Assembly (NCBI RefSeq): GCF_900185015.1
Contig: NZ_FXYD01000004.1
Location: 124,001 to 188,000 of the forward strand
From: Octadecabacter ascidiaceicola
GTDB taxonomy: Bacteria > Pseudomonadota > Alphaproteobacteria > Rhodobacterales > Rhodobacteraceae
Direction: 5' to 3'
DNA: 64,000 bases
Shown: positions 18,567 through 27,973 of the stretch, piece after piece
How the letters are laid out: every line of letters begins with the position of its first letter
How positions within the stretch are numbered: the first letter of the stretch is position 1
Program-made: the position numbers and the translations under genes
Notes under the pieces: generated by a model
Told to the model about the DNA's origin: nothing
Seen by the model: the letters and a program-made list of their open reading frames with translations, nothing else
Database searches by the model: none

Positions 18567-20041
18567 TGAAATCTGACGCACATCTGCCCGTAGTTTCGCC
18601 CGAAGTCCCGGCTGCTCAGGAATTCAGAGACCCGAAGGCGGCTGTTAAACGCCTGCAAGAGCTTTACCAGATCGCGGTTACATTTTTGTCTGAAACGTTT
18701 TCGGAACATGTTGCGGGCACACGGCCGGACACGCGGTTTCGCGCGTTCTACCCCGAGATTCGCATTCGCACGTCGACCTATGCGCAAACCGATACGCGGT
18801 TAAGTTTTGGTCACGTCGCAGGCCCTGGAATTTATTCAACCACCGTGACGCGGCCAGACCTGTTTGAAGGGTACTTGTTGCAGCAGATCGGATTGTTGAT
18901 CGAAAATCACGACGAACCCGTGGTGATCGGTGTTTCGTTGACCCCGATGCCGATGCATTTTGCGGTTTCAGGTGAGATCGCGGTGCCGCAAGAGGGTGCG
19001 CTGAAGTTCACTCTGCGGGATGTTTTTGACGTGCCTGACCTTGCCACGACTAACGATGACATCGTGAATGGCGTCGATTTTCATCACCAAGATGGGTCCA
19101 GCCCGTTGGCGCCGTTTACAGCTCAACGGATTGATTACTCGCTTGCGCGGTTGCAACACTACACGGCAACCCAAGCAGAGCATTTTCAAAATCACGTCCT
19201 ATTCACGAACTACCAGTTTTATGTCGAAGAATTTGAGGCATACGCACGTAAAATGCTTGCCGATCCGGACAGCGGTTACACGTCGTTTGTAAGCACCGGA
19301 AACCAAGTGATCACAGATGCCGATGCGCCTTTGAACGTGCCGGAAAAAATGCCTCAAATGCCAACCTATCATTTGTGTCGCGAAGGGCAGGGCGGCATTA
19401 CTTTGGTGAACATTGGCGTTGGGCCAAGTAATGCGAAGACCGCGACCGATCATATTGCAGTATTGCGGCCGCATGCTTGGTTGATGGTTGGGCATTGTGC
19501 CGGTTTGCGTAACTCGCAGCGCCTTGGTGATTTCGTTCTCGCCCATGGGTACCTGCGTGAAGACCATGTGTTGGATGATGATTTGCCTGTTTGGATGCCA
19601 ATCCCAGCGCTGGCCGAAATTCAGATCGCCTTGGAGGAGGCAGTGGCCTCAGTCACTGAGCTTTCTGGGTATGAACTTAAGCGGATCATGCGGACGGGGA
19701 CAGTTGCGACGATTGATAACCGCAACTGGGAACTGCGAGACCAATCCGGCCCCGTTCAACGTCTGAGTCAATCGCGTGCTATTGGGTTGGATATGGAAAG
19801 TGCAACAATCGCGGCCAATGGTTTCCGGTTCCGCGTGCCATATGGCACGTTACTTTGCGTGTCTGACAAACCGTTACATGGAGAGTTGAAGCTGCCTGGA
19901 ATGGCGTCAGATTTCTACAAAACGCAGGTTTCGCGGCATTTGATGATCGGAATTCGCGCGATGGAGCGTCTTCGCGAGATGCCGTTGGAGCGGATTCACA
20001 GCCGGAAATTGCGCTCATTTGAGGAAACTGCCTTCCTATAA
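18563..20041 (+). CDS. amn: AMP nucleosidase
   Basis: A 492-residue enzyme that splits AMP to adenine and ribose 5-phosphate. The N-terminal regulatory domain (to about residue 180) is followed by a nucleoside-phosphorylase-fold domain; NIGVGPSNAKTATDHIAVLRP and GLDMESATIAANGFRFRVPYG are the nucleotide-site segments of the Amn family. Length matches E. coli Amn. ATG 18563 follows AAGAAGG by 8 bases. Its leader carries a terminator-like hairpin, which hints at attenuation. Confidence 0.93.
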   Translation: MMKSDAHLPVVSPEVPAAQEFRDPKAAVKRLQELYQIAVTFLSETFSEHVAGTRPDTRFRAFYPEIRIRTSTYAQTDTRLSFGHVAGPGIYSTTVTRPDLFEGYLLQQIGLLIENHDEPVVIGVSLTPMPMHFAVSGEIAVPQEGALKFTLRDVFDVPDLATTNDDIVNGVDFHHQDGSSPLAPFTAQRIDYSLARLQHYTATQAEHFQNHVLFTNYQFYVEEFEAYARKMLADPDSGYTSFVSTGNQVITDADAPLNVPEKMPQMPTYHLCREGQGGITLVNIGVGPSNAKTATDHIAVLRPHAWLMVGHCAGLRNSQRLGDFVLAHGYLREDHVLDDDLPVWMPIPALAEIQIALEEAVASVTELSGYELKRIMRTGTVATIDNRNWELRDQSGPVQRLSQSRAIGLDMESATIAANGFRFRVPYGTLLCVSDKPLHGELKLPGMASDFYKTQVSRHLMIGIRAMERLREMPLERIHSRKLRSFEETAFL

Positions 20042-20180
20042 TGCAGGAAAAATGGCGATTTTACCCACAATATGCAGTTTTTCACTTGTAAAGTGGCACT
20101 ATTCGTTGTGGAACATAGCCACATACAGTCTAATGACGAAGTAAGAAGCTCAATAAACGGGCAGAACGAGGAGAATGAAG

Positions 20181-20471
20181 ATGGCTACGAAACCAATGAC
20201 AAAGACACAGCTGGTAGCAACACTTGCTGAGGACATGGGTACAGACAAGAAATCCGCATCCGCAGCACTGGACGCGATTGTCGGCCTGATCACTCGCGAA
20301 GTTTCCGGCGGTGGCGCTGTTACGCTTCCAGGCGTTGGCAAAATCTACTGCCGTGAGCGTCCTGAGCGTATGGTTCGCAACCCAGCAACTGGTGAGCAAA
20401 TCAAGAAAGACGCTGACAAGGTTGTTAAAATGACAATCGCGAAAGCACTCAAGGACAGCGTGAACGGCTAA
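20181..20471 (+). CDS. HU-family DNA-binding protein
   Basis: A 96-residue nucleoid protein. The family pattern is clear: MTKTQLVATLAEDMG, the dimerisation helices, the GVGKIYCRERPERMVRNPATGE arm that grips the DNA minor groove and the terminal helix. The arm's R-NP-TGE motif is typical. GAGGAG at 20168-20173 is 7 bases before ATG 20181, so the upstream in-frame ATG at 20175 is less likely. It has its own leader and terminator. Confidence 0.93.
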   Translation: MATKPMTKTQLVATLAEDMGTDKKSASAALDAIVGLITREVSGGGAVTLPGVGKIYCRERPERMVRNPATGEQIKKDADKVVKMTIAKALKDSVNG

Positions 20472-20495
20472 GGCTGATCCGCTATTTTGGTTAGA

Positions 20496-20522
20496 GGGCC
20501 GCCTGAAATGGCGGCCCTTTTT
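20496..20522 (+). terminator. Intrinsic terminator of the HU gene
   Basis: GGGCCGCC (20496-20503), loop TGAAAT, GGCGGCCC (20510-20517), then five T. A textbook Rho-independent terminator 25 bases after the HU stop codon and just before the ribosome site of the next gene. Confidence 0.92.
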
Positions 20523-20536
20523 CGTTTGGAGAACCG

Positions 20537-21421
20537 ATGCAAAAAGTTGACAGCAAAGCGATACTAATGGGCATCGCATTTGGAGTTATGTGGGCGTCCG
20601 CGTTTACGTCTGCGCGGGTGATCGTGCAGTATGCGCCGCCTTTGCATGCGCTTGCCTTGCGGTTCTTGGCATCTGGCCTAATCGGTATCGTGATCGCTTT
20701 GGCAATGGGTCAGAACTGGCGGCTAACTCGCAATCAATGGGTTGCCGTTGTTGTTTTCGGCATCACCCAAAACGGGCTGTATCTGGGTTTGAATTTTGTC
20801 GCGATGCAAACAATTGAAGCGTCACTCGCGTCTATTGTTGCATCGACCATGCCGTTGCTTGCGGCCTTCGCAAGTTGGGCGGTTTTCGGTGAGAAGATAA
20901 AGCCACTGGGTGTATTGGGATTGCTGGCAGGTGTTGTCGGCGTGGTGCTGATTATGGGCGCGCGACTGCAAGGGGACATTGATCTGTTTGGTGTCGCCTT
21001 GTGTGCGATCAGCGTCATTTCCCTTACGGTTGCCACGCTTGCGATGCGTAGCGCGTCGTCGGGTGGAAACTTCTTGATGGTGGTGTCGCTCCAGATGTTC
21101 GTAGGAAGCGCGATACTGTGGGGTCCTGCACTGGTGTTTGAGACATTCGACGTCACATGGAATTGGCAACTTGTCGTCGCGTTCAGCTACACCGTACTGG
21201 TGCCCGGCCTATTGGCGACGCTGATTTGGTTTTTTCTGGTGGATCGCATCGGCGCGACACCTGCTGCCGTGTTTCACTTTCTAACGCCATTCTTTGGTGT
21301 GCTGATTGCCGCTATTCTGTTGGGCGAAAAGATGGGCTCGATGGATATTATCGGGGTGCTGATCATCACTGCAGGTATTCTGGCCGTTCAGATGTCGAAA
21401 CAAAAGCCTACGTCCTTGTGA
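20537..21421 (+). CDS. EamA/DMT-family transporter
   Basis: A 294-residue inner-membrane protein with ten predicted helices in two EamA repeats (first ending near GVVGVVLIMGARL, second containing FHFLTPFFGVLIAAILLGEKM). Exporters of this family move amino acids or other metabolites; the substrate is unknown. ATG 20537 follows TTGGAGAACCG. It is followed after 38 bp by ccdA. Confidence 0.9.
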   Translation: MQKVDSKAILMGIAFGVMWASAFTSARVIVQYAPPLHALALRFLASGLIGIVIALAMGQNWRLTRNQWVAVVVFGITQNGLYLGLNFVAMQTIEASLASIVASTMPLLAAFASWAVFGEKIKPLGVLGLLAGVVGVVLIMGARLQGDIDLFGVALCAISVISLTVATLAMRSASSGGNFLMVVSLQMFVGSAILWGPALVFETFDVTWNWQLVVAFSYTVLVPGLLATLIWFFLVDRIGATPAAVFHFLTPFFGVLIAAILLGEKMGSMDIIGVLIITAGILAVQMSKQKPTSL

Positions 21422-21459
21422 AGTGACAGTGAATGGCCTGCGCGGCATAGATTGCCGCA

Positions 21460-22173
21460 ATGGAATTAGTATTCGCATATGTTGCTGGGTTGTTGACGCT
21501 GATAAACCCCTGTGTCCTCCCGATCTTACCGATTGTTTTGGCAAGCGCGTTGCAGGTGAGCCGTGCAGGCCCTCTCGCGCTGTGTGCTGGGCTTAGTCTT
21601 TCGTTTGTTGTGCTTGGCGTCGGCATCGCGGCGTTCGGCCGTGCTCTTGGTATTGATAACGACATGGTCGCCTTTGTCGGGGCGCTGTTGATGATCGCCT
21701 TTGGCGTCATGATGCTGGTGCCGCGTTTTGCAGAAAAGTTCGCCTCGGCGACTGGCGGTATGGCCAGTGCCGCGGACGAGCAGCTTGATGATTTAGATCG
21801 CAGTGGTTTGCACGGTCAGTTCATGGGCGGCGTTTTGCTTGGTGCGGTTTGGGTGCCGTGTGTTGGGCCCACGCTAGGTGGTGCGATTGCGTTGGCATCG
21901 ACGGGTGAAAGCCTTGGGTGGGCGACGCTTATTATGTTGTTCTTTGCGCTGGGCATTTCGACGATCATTCTGCTTTTGGCCTATGGCGCGCAGGCCGCGA
22001 TCCGCACACGCCGCGATTGGTTGCGCAATGTCGCGGCCAAAGCCCGCCCTGCGATGGGCGTCCTGTTCATTCTCACTGGTCTTGTGCTTGCCATTGGGCT
22101 GCACAAATACGCCGAAATCTGGCTGCTGGATAATCTTCCATATTGGCTACAGGACCTGTCGGTCCGCTTTTAG
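21460..22173 (+). CDS. ccdA: CcdA-type thiol-disulfide electron transfer membrane protein
   Basis: A 237-residue, six-helix member of the DsbD/CcdA family, which passes electrons from cytoplasmic thioredoxin across the membrane for cytochrome c maturation and related reduction. The redox cysteines are in LINPCVLPILP (helix 1) and WVPCVGPTLGGA (helix 4). The partner periplasmic thioredoxin gene follows after 13 bp, so the two replace the domains of a full DsbD. Confidence 0.93.
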   Translation: MELVFAYVAGLLTLINPCVLPILPIVLASALQVSRAGPLALCAGLSLSFVVLGVGIAAFGRALGIDNDMVAFVGALLMIAFGVMMLVPRFAEKFASATGGMASAADEQLDDLDRSGLHGQFMGGVLLGAVWVPCVGPTLGGAIALASTGESLGWATLIMLFFALGISTIILLLAYGAQAAIRTRRDWLRNVAAKARPAMGVLFILTGLVLAIGLHKYAEIWLLDNLPYWLQDLSVRF

Positions 22174-22186
22174 AAAGGAATACCAA

Positions 22187-22597
22187 ATGAAACGCAGAGA
22201 ATTCTTGATTGCCGCTGGTGCGACAACGCTGGTCCCATTCGCGGCGCAGGCTGAAAACCTGCTGTATACAGAAGGCTTAGTTCAGGAACGTTTGGACGCT
22301 GGCGAAACGGTGTTCCTCGACTTCAAGGCGGAGTGGTGTTCAACATGTCGTGCGCAAGAACGTGTCATCAATGCCCTCAAGGCGGAGAACGGTTCTTATG
22401 AAGAAGCCATCACCTTTATTGACGTTGATTGGGACGAATTCGGCCGTTCACAACTGGTCAACGACCTGAACATTCCACGCCGTTCGACATTGGTCGTCTT
22501 GAAGGGCGATCAAGAACTTGGCCGCATCGTTGCTGGCACTTCAACCGCCGATATTCAGAACCTGATGGATATTGCGCTGAACGCGGCGACTGCTTAA
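22187..22597 (+). CDS. Exported thioredoxin-like protein (CcdA partner)
   Basis: A 136-residue thioredoxin-fold protein. The N-terminus [21 protein letters not shown] resembles a Tat or Sec signal with a twin arginine. The active site is WCSTC (residues about 49-53), as in the C-terminal domain of DsbD. It is 13 bp downstream of ccdA with AAAGGA before ATG 22187, so it probably receives electrons from CcdA. It overlaps the aroC stop by 4 bp on the opposite strand. Confidence 0.88.
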   Translation: MKRREFLIAAGATTLVPFAAQAENLLYTEGLVQERLDAGETVFLDFKAEWCSTCRAQERVINALKAENGSYEEAITFIDVDWDEFGRSQLVNDLNIPRRSTLVVLKGDQELGRIVAGTSTADIQNLMDIALNAATA

Positions 22598-23697
22598 CCG
22601 ATCTGGCCGCGCACACCGCCTGTTTGTCCTCGGTCGAGCAAGAGATGATCGAGGACAACAGCTGCCATCATGGCCTCGCCCACAGGCACAGCGCGAATGC
22701 CAACGCAGGGGTCATGACGGCCCTTTGTGACGACTTCGGTTGGCGTGCCATCCATACGGATAGAAGCACGCGGGCTAAGGATGCTGGACGTCGGTTTCAC
22801 AGCGAAACGCACGACGATGTCTTGTCCGGTTGAGATACCGCCAAGAATGCCGCCCGCGTGGTTGCTGGAATATTCAGGCCCGTTCGGACCCATGAAAATT
22901 TCATCTGCGTTTGCACGACCTGTCAGGGCAGCGGCGGCCATGCCTTCGCCGATTTCAACGCCTTTGACGGCATTGATAGACATCATCGCGGCGGAGAGAT
23001 CAGTGTCTAACTTGCCGTAAACGGGCGCACCGATGCCAGCGGGCACATTTCGCGCCACGACCTCAATCATCGCACCGACCGAGTTGTGATCGTCTTTGCG
23101 CAACCAATTGATGTAGTCGGTCCATTCGTCAACGACGGCCGCATCCGGGCACCAGAAATCGTTGCCCTCAATCGCGTCCCAATCAAAGCGGGATCGGTCG
23201 ATGTGCTTTTCGCCCATCTGAACCATGTAGCCTTTGATTTCGACATTCGGTGCGAGCGTTTTGATCGCTTCGCGTGCAACACCACCTGCGGCCACGCGGG
23301 ACGCTGTTTCGCGGGCGGAACTACGACCGCCGCCGCGTGGGTCACGCAGGCCGTATTTCTGGTGGTAGGTGATGTCGGCGTGACCGGGACGGAAGGTGTT
23401 CAGGATATCACCGTAGTCTTTGGATCGCTGATCAGTGTTTTCGATCATCAGCTGGATTGGCGTGCCTGTGGTCTTGTCTTCATAGACGCCAGACAGGATT
23501 TTGACGGCATCAGGCTCATTGCGCTGGGTCGTCATTTTGTTTTGCCCAGGGCGGCGCTTGTCGAGCCACTGTTGGATCATCGGTGCCGTAAGCGGAACAC
23601 CAGGAGGGCAGCCATCAACAGTTGCACCCAAGGCAGGACCGTGGCTTTCGCCCCAAGTTGTGACGCGGAATAGGTGTCCGTAGCTGTTAATCGACAT
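22594..23697 (-). CDS. aroC: Chorismate synthase
   Basis: A 367-residue FMN-dependent enzyme making chorismate, the last common step of aromatic amino acid synthesis. Signatures are [55 protein letters not shown] (in segments) and [14 protein letters not shown]. The start at 23697 ([10 protein letters not shown]) is the family start; a 16-residue upstream extension is unsupported. It is divergent from the thiamine transport operon. Confidence 0.97.
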   Translation of the reverse strand: MSINSYGHLFRVTTWGESHGPALGATVDGCPPGVPLTAPMIQQWLDKRRPGQNKMTTQRNEPDAVKILSGVYEDKTTGTPIQLMIENTDQRSKDYGDILNTFRPGHADITYHQKYGLRDPRGGGRSSARETASRVAAGGVAREAIKTLAPNVEIKGYMVQMGEKHIDRSRFDWDAIEGNDFWCPDAAVVDEWTDYINWLRKDDHNSVGAMIEVVARNVPAGIGAPVYGKLDTDLSAAMMSINAVKGVEIGEGMAAAALTGRANADEIFMGPNGPEYSSNHAGGILGGISTGQDIVVRFAVKPTSSILSPRASIRMDGTPTEVVTKGRHDPCVGIRAVPVGEAMMAAVVLDHLLLDRGQTGGVRGQIG

Positions 23698-23772
23698 GAA
23701 TGGCTCCTTTTGAAGGGGTCTAGCGTTGCTGCGCCCCCTTGCCAAGTCTCGCGCCGCGTCCTAGGTCTGTGC

Positions 23773-23860
23773 GTACCTCGGGGGGCTTTGATTGAAGCTG
23801 AGATGCCACATGGCGGACCCGTTGAACCTGAACCGGTTAAGACCGGCGGAGGGAAGGTAG
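23773..23860 (+). promoter_or_regulatory. TPP riboswitch (THI element)
   Basis: The conserved core is plain: CTGAGATG (about 23799-23806), then ACCTGAACCGGTTAAGACC (23826-23844) and GGCGGAGGGAAG. The closing P1 stem is TACCT (23774-23778) with AGGTA (23855-23859). Downstream, GGTAG-CGGGTA-CTGCC (from 23856) could form an alternative hairpin, sharing bases with P1. It lies 49 bases before thiB, so thiamine diphosphate should repress the importer. Confidence 0.95.
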
Positions 23861-23908
23861 CGGGTACTGCCCATCCTTTCTCCGTTCGGCGCAATGAGAG
23901 GAAGAAAG

Positions 23909-24889
23909 ATGAAGAAGACCCTACTCACTGTCGCAGGACTGACGTTTGCCAGCGTTGCTGCTGCTGAAACGAATGTTCTGACAGTTTATGCCCCTGACTA
24001 TTTCGGATCCGAATGGGGCCCAGGCCCGAGCATTGAAGAAGCATTTGAAGCGCAGTGTGATTGCGATTTGCAGTACCAAACGGGCGATCTGTTGCCGCGT
24101 TTGTTGTTGGAAGGTGAGCGCACCGAGGCCGATGTTGCCATTGGGTTTAACTCTGACATCACCAAGCGTGCCCGTGAGAGCGGGTTGTTTGCACCACATG
24201 GCTTGGACTTGTCACCGCTGACGCTGCCGCTGGAATGGGCGGACGATACGTTCCTGCCGTTTAACTACGGCCACACAGCGTTCATTTATGACAACACAAA
24301 GCTAGACGGGTTTGATTCATTCGAAGCCTTGTTGAACGCGCCTGACGATGTGCGCGTGGTCATCCAAGACCCGCGTTCGTCGATCTCAGGTCTTGCTTTG
24401 GTTCTTTGGGTAAACGCTGTTTATGGCGATGAAGCCGAAGCCGCTTGGGCGCGTCTTGCGCCAAAAATCGTGACGGTCACACAGGGTTGGTCTGAAAGCT
24501 ACGGTTTGTTCACCGATGGTGAAGCAGATGTGGTGCTGTCTTACACAACATCCCCAGCTTACCACATCATCGCTGAGGAAGACCTGACGAAGTCCGCGGC
24601 GATCTTCGATGAGGGTCACTATTTCATGGTTGAATTGGCGGCGAAGTTGGCTGGCACGGATAACCCTGAATTGGCGGATCAGTTCATGGCCTTCATCCTG
24701 ACCGAGGAATTCCAAACAATGATTCCGACAACCAACTGGTCCTTCCCCGCTGCGTTGACAGAGGACAAATGGCCGGAAGGTTTCCAAGAACTGCCGATGC
24801 CTGAAACTGTGTTGTTCTACGACGAAAACGAAGCCGCCGCCTTGCGCGACGGAGCGATTGAAGCGTGGCGCAGCGCGCTTTCTCAATAA
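23909..24889 (+). CDS. thiB: Thiamine ABC transporter, periplasmic binding protein
   Basis: A 326-residue solute-binding protein for thiamine and its phosphates. A Sec signal peptide (MKKTLLTVAGLTFASVAAA, cut before ETN) leads into LTVYAPDYFGSEWGPGP, and VVLSYTTSPAYHIIAEE is the family thiamine-site segment. ATG 23909 follows GAGGAAGAA. Its leader holds a TPP riboswitch, which fixes the substrate. Confidence 0.95.
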   Translation: MKKTLLTVAGLTFASVAAAETNVLTVYAPDYFGSEWGPGPSIEEAFEAQCDCDLQYQTGDLLPRLLLEGERTEADVAIGFNSDITKRARESGLFAPHGLDLSPLTLPLEWADDTFLPFNYGHTAFIYDNTKLDGFDSFEALLNAPDDVRVVIQDPRSSISGLALVLWVNAVYGDEAEAAWARLAPKIVTVTQGWSESYGLFTDGEADVVLSYTTSPAYHIIAEEDLTKSAAIFDEGHYFMVELAAKLAGTDNPELADQFMAFILTEEFQTMIPTTNWSFPAALTEDKWPEGFQELPMPETVLFYDENEAAALRDGAIEAWRSALSQ

Positions 24890-26361
24890 TTGCAGCACTT
24901 GTCGTTGCAGGGCTGATAATTGGTCCCGTAACGGCGGTGTTGTGGCGGGGCGGTGGTTTCACTGCCCTGTCTGCAGCTGACGTTTCCGCCCTTCAGTTCA
25001 CGATTTGGCAGGCGTTTTGGTCAGCGTTTATTAGTGTCGGATTGGCAATCCCTGTTGCTCGCGCGTTGGCACGCAGGGCGTTTTGGGGTCGGTCTGCATT
25101 GATATCCGTTATGGGCGCACCGTTCATTTTGCCGGTGATCGTTGCGATCCTTGGATTGCTAGCCGTGTTTGGCGGCAACGGGATGCTAAACTTGCTATTG
25201 TCGCCCTTGGGCTTGCCGAGGTTGGAAATCTACGGCGCGCAGGGTGTTATCCTTGCCCATGTGTTTTTCAATTTACCACTGGCTGTTCGGCTGATCCTGC
25301 AAGGGTGGCTCGCCGTTCCATCAGAACGGTTTCGCGTTGCGGCGTCGTTGGGGGCGCCCGTGTTCTGGTTGTTGGAATGGCCGATGTTGCGGCGCGTGGT
25401 TCCCGGTGCGTTCGCAGTGATCTTTGTGATTTGCTTGGGGTCGTTTGCTGTTGCCCTGACACTCGGGGGTGGCCCAAGGGCAACGACGGTTGAGCTTGCG
25501 ATCTATCAAGCGTTCAAGTTTGACTTTGACCTCAGCAAAGCGGCGTCACTAGCGGTGGTGCAACTGTGTTTGGGGTTGGGTGCAGGCGGATTGGCGTTGC
25601 TGTTGTCGCGTGGCGATATGCTGGGCGCTGGCTTTGACCGTGTTGTACAGCGCTGGGATGGCTCAAAGGTATTGGATGCTGTTTTCATCTCGCTCGCGTC
25701 GTTGTTTTTGTTGGCGCCCCTTGTCGCGGTGGCGATAGCAGGGATGGCTGGTTTGCCCGACTTACCAAGCAGTATTTGGGCCGCAACGTTCCGGTCGCTG
25801 ATGATCGCGCTTGGGGCTGTGGCGTTGACGATGGCACTGGCACTGCCGTTGGCAACCAAGGCGGGGGAAGCAGCGTCGTTGTTGGGGATTTCGGTGTCCG
25901 GATTGGTACTGGGCACGGGGTTGTTCCTGATTGTGCAGCCGTTTGTGCGGCCCTCATCCGTGGCGCTACCCGTTACGATGGTTGTGAATGTGTTGATGGC
26001 GTTGCCGTTCGTTCTGCGAATACTGCGGCCTGGCGTGGAATCTGCGAAGGCGGATTTTGGACGGTTAGGGCAGTCGTTGGGGTTAAGCGGATTTGCCTTG
26101 TGGCGGATCGTTTATTTGCCGCGTTTGCGACGCCCGATGGGGTTCGCAGCAGGGCTGACAGGTGCGTTGGCGATGGGGGACCTTGGGGTCATCACGTTGT
26201 TCTCGCGCCCTGGCGAAGGCACGTTGCCGTTGATGATGTATGACCTGATGGGGCGGTATCAGATGGACGCGGCTTATGGTGCTGCGCTGTTGTTGGTGGC
26301 GCTTTCGCTCGGGGTATTCTGGGTGTTTGACAAAGGAGGCCGTGCCCATGCTGTGGTGTAA
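24865..26361 (+). CDS. thiP: Thiamine ABC transporter permease
   Basis: A 498-residue permease with about twelve helices, two fused permease halves each with an EAA-like loop (GAPVFWLLEWPMLRRVVPG and SLGLSGFALWRIVYLPRLRRP). GTG 24865 starts inside the end of thiB (25-bp overlap); the first helix follows at once. It forms the membrane channel for ThiB-delivered thiamine and pairs with ThiQ. Confidence 0.94.
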   Translation: MAQRAFSIIAALVVAGLIIGPVTAVLWRGGGFTALSAADVSALQFTIWQAFWSAFISVGLAIPVARALARRAFWGRSALISVMGAPFILPVIVAILGLLAVFGGNGMLNLLLSPLGLPRLEIYGAQGVILAHVFFNLPLAVRLILQGWLAVPSERFRVAASLGAPVFWLLEWPMLRRVVPGAFAVIFVICLGSFAVALTLGGGPRATTVELAIYQAFKFDFDLSKAASLAVVQLCLGLGAGGLALLLSRGDMLGAGFDRVVQRWDGSKVLDAVFISLASLFLLAPLVAVAIAGMAGLPDLPSSIWAATFRSLMIALGAVALTMALALPLATKAGEAASLLGISVSGLVLGTGLFLIVQPFVRPSSVALPVTMVVNVLMALPFVLRILRPGVESAKADFGRLGQSLGLSGFALWRIVYLPRLRRPMGFAAGLTGALAMGDLGVITLFSRPGEGTLPLMMYDLMGRYQMDAAYGAALLLVALSLGVFWVFDKGGRAHAVV

Positions 26362-27040
26362 GGAAGCTGAGTTCACGCAAGGCGCGTATGCGCTGGCGGC
26401 CGATTTGCGGATTCAGACGGGAAAGGTCACTGCGGTGATTGGGCCGTCTGGAGCGGGCAAGTCGACGTTACTAGGCGGCCTTGCTGGGTTTGTGCCGCAA
26501 ACGCGGGGTGCGCTGTTTTGGAAGGGAACGGACATTACGAAGCTGGCGCCAGCGAAGCGGCCGGTTTCGATGCTGTTTCAGGACAACAATCTGTTCCCGC
26601 ATTTGACGGTTTTGCAAAACGTCGCGCTGGCTTTGGGAGCAAAGCTGAAACCGAGTGCGGATGTTCGCAATCGGGTTGAGACGATGCTGAAACACGTTGG
26701 GCTGGACGGTTTAGCTGACCGGAAACCAGCGGAGTTGTCGGGTGGGCAACAGAGCCGTGCGGCATTGGCGCGTGCGTTGTTGCAGGATCGTGACGTGATG
26801 CTGATGGATGAGCCGTTCAGCGCCCTTGGACCCGGCTTGAAGGCCGAGATGTTGGATCTGTCCGTGGCCTTGGCGAAAGAGGCTGGGCGTACCGTTTTGA
26901 TGGTGACCCATGACCCAAACGATGCGGCACGGGTGGCCGATGCGATTGTCGGTGTTTCGCCAAACAAGGCGTGGCCACCTGTCGCGACGCAAAGCTTCCT
27001 AAGCGATCCGCCAGACGTCTTTGTCGACTACCTTGGTTAA
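26348..27040 (+). CDS. thiQ: Thiamine ABC transporter ATP-binding protein
   Basis: A 230-residue ABC ATPase: Walker A GPSGAGKS, Q-loop LFQDNNLF, signature LSGGQQSRAALAR, Walker B VMLMDEPFSALGPG and switch His in MVTHDP. ATG 26348 is preceded by AAAGGAGG inside the thiP end (14-bp overlap). It powers thiamine import with ThiB and ThiP. Confidence 0.94.
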   Translation: MLWCKEAEFTQGAYALAADLRIQTGKVTAVIGPSGAGKSTLLGGLAGFVPQTRGALFWKGTDITKLAPAKRPVSMLFQDNNLFPHLTVLQNVALALGAKLKPSADVRNRVETMLKHVGLDGLADRKPAELSGGQQSRAALARALLQDRDVMLMDEPFSALGPGLKAEMLDLSVALAKEAGRTVLMVTHDPNDAARVADAIVGVSPNKAWPPVATQSFLSDPPDVFVDYLG

Positions 27041-27044
27041 AACG

Positions 27045-27070
27045 AAAAAGGCCCGCCAAATTGGCGGGCC
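27045..27070 (-). terminator. Shared terminator between thiQ and petC
   Basis: GGCCCGCC-AAATT-GGCGGGCC (27050-27070) with extra A/T pairs at the tip. On the minus strand it is followed by TTTTTCG (27049 downward), so it is best suited to end the petABC operon. In the plus direction the run is TTCCGTTT, weaker but possibly also used by thiBPQ. Confidence 0.85.
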
Positions 27071-27093
27071 TTCCGTTTGATTGTGTCAGACGC

Positions 27094-27963
27094 TTAGTCC
27101 TTGCGCTTGGCCGCTGCTTTGTGCGGCGCCCACAAACGTTTGTTTGTGAGGTACAACAACACAGACAAGACAGTCAGGAAGATCACACCTGTGAGGCCCG
27201 CCTGCTTGCGTGCCATCATCTTAGGCTCAGCTGTCCACATCAAGAAGGCAGCAACGTCCTGCGCCATGTGCTCAACATCGGCGGCATGGCCGTCGTTGAA
27301 CTCAAGCTGATCATCATAAAGCGGTGGCGCCATTGCGATCCAGCTGCCTGGATAGAGATGCTCTCCGTGGTCGCCTTTACACTCATCAGGATAGCCGCCT
27401 GCCGCGAAGGTCGTGTTGTAGTAACCGTCAAAGTCCTCAGGCGCACAAGATGGTGCCTCGTGATAGCCGTTCAGCAGGGAAGCGATGTATTCAGGGCCGC
27501 CCATGCCACGTGTCAGTTGGTTGATACCTGTGCCGTAAGGGCCGTGGAAACCAGCGCGCGCCTTAGCCATCAAAGACAGGTCAGGTGCGTTTGGATCATT
27601 GCTTTCAGGGAAGTGATCAGCAGGCGTTGCCGTGCGGAAATCGCCTTCGCCGTCGAACAGCGCTTCGTCGAATACTTCGTAGTATTCTGCATAAGCACGC
27701 ATCTGATCTTCCGGCAGGTGTGGCCCGCCTTCATCATGCAATGTGCGGAACGCTACGAACTTCAGGCCGTGACAGGAGGAACAAACCTCAGTGTAGATCT
27801 GAAGACCACGCTGAAGCTGGTTCGTGTCATAGGAACCGAATGGACCCTCAAACGAGAAATCAAAATCCTCGACGTGGGCTTCGGAACCGGCTGCGTACGC
27901 AGAACCCGAGGCGAGGCCTAGGGTAACTGCTGCGGTAAGGGTGAGTTTGCGGAACATGTTCAT
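27094..27963 (-). CDS. petC: Cytochrome c1 of the bc1 complex
   Basis: A 289-residue haem protein of complex III. Signal peptide to about residue 25 (SGSAYAA), haem c motif C61-SS-C64-H65, methionine ligand region [13 protein letters not shown], and one C-terminal membrane anchor ([14 protein letters not shown]) with a basic cytoplasmic end. It is the last gene of petABC, 10 bp after petB. A second Met two codons in is a possible start. Confidence 0.96.
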   Translation of the reverse strand: MNMFRKLTLTAAVTLGLASGSAYAAGSEAHVEDFDFSFEGPFGSYDTNQLQRGLQIYTEVCSSCHGLKFVAFRTLHDEGGPHLPEDQMRAYAEYYEVFDEALFDGEGDFRTATPADHFPESNDPNAPDLSLMAKARAGFHGPYGTGINQLTRGMGGPEYIASLLNGYHEAPSCAPEDFDGYYNTTFAAGGYPDECKGDHGEHLYPGSWIAMAPPLYDDQLEFNDGHAADVEHMAQDVAAFLMWTAEPKMMARKQAGLTGVIFLTVLSVLLYLTNKRLWAPHKAAAKRKD

Positions 27964-27973
27964 CGGTCCTTTC

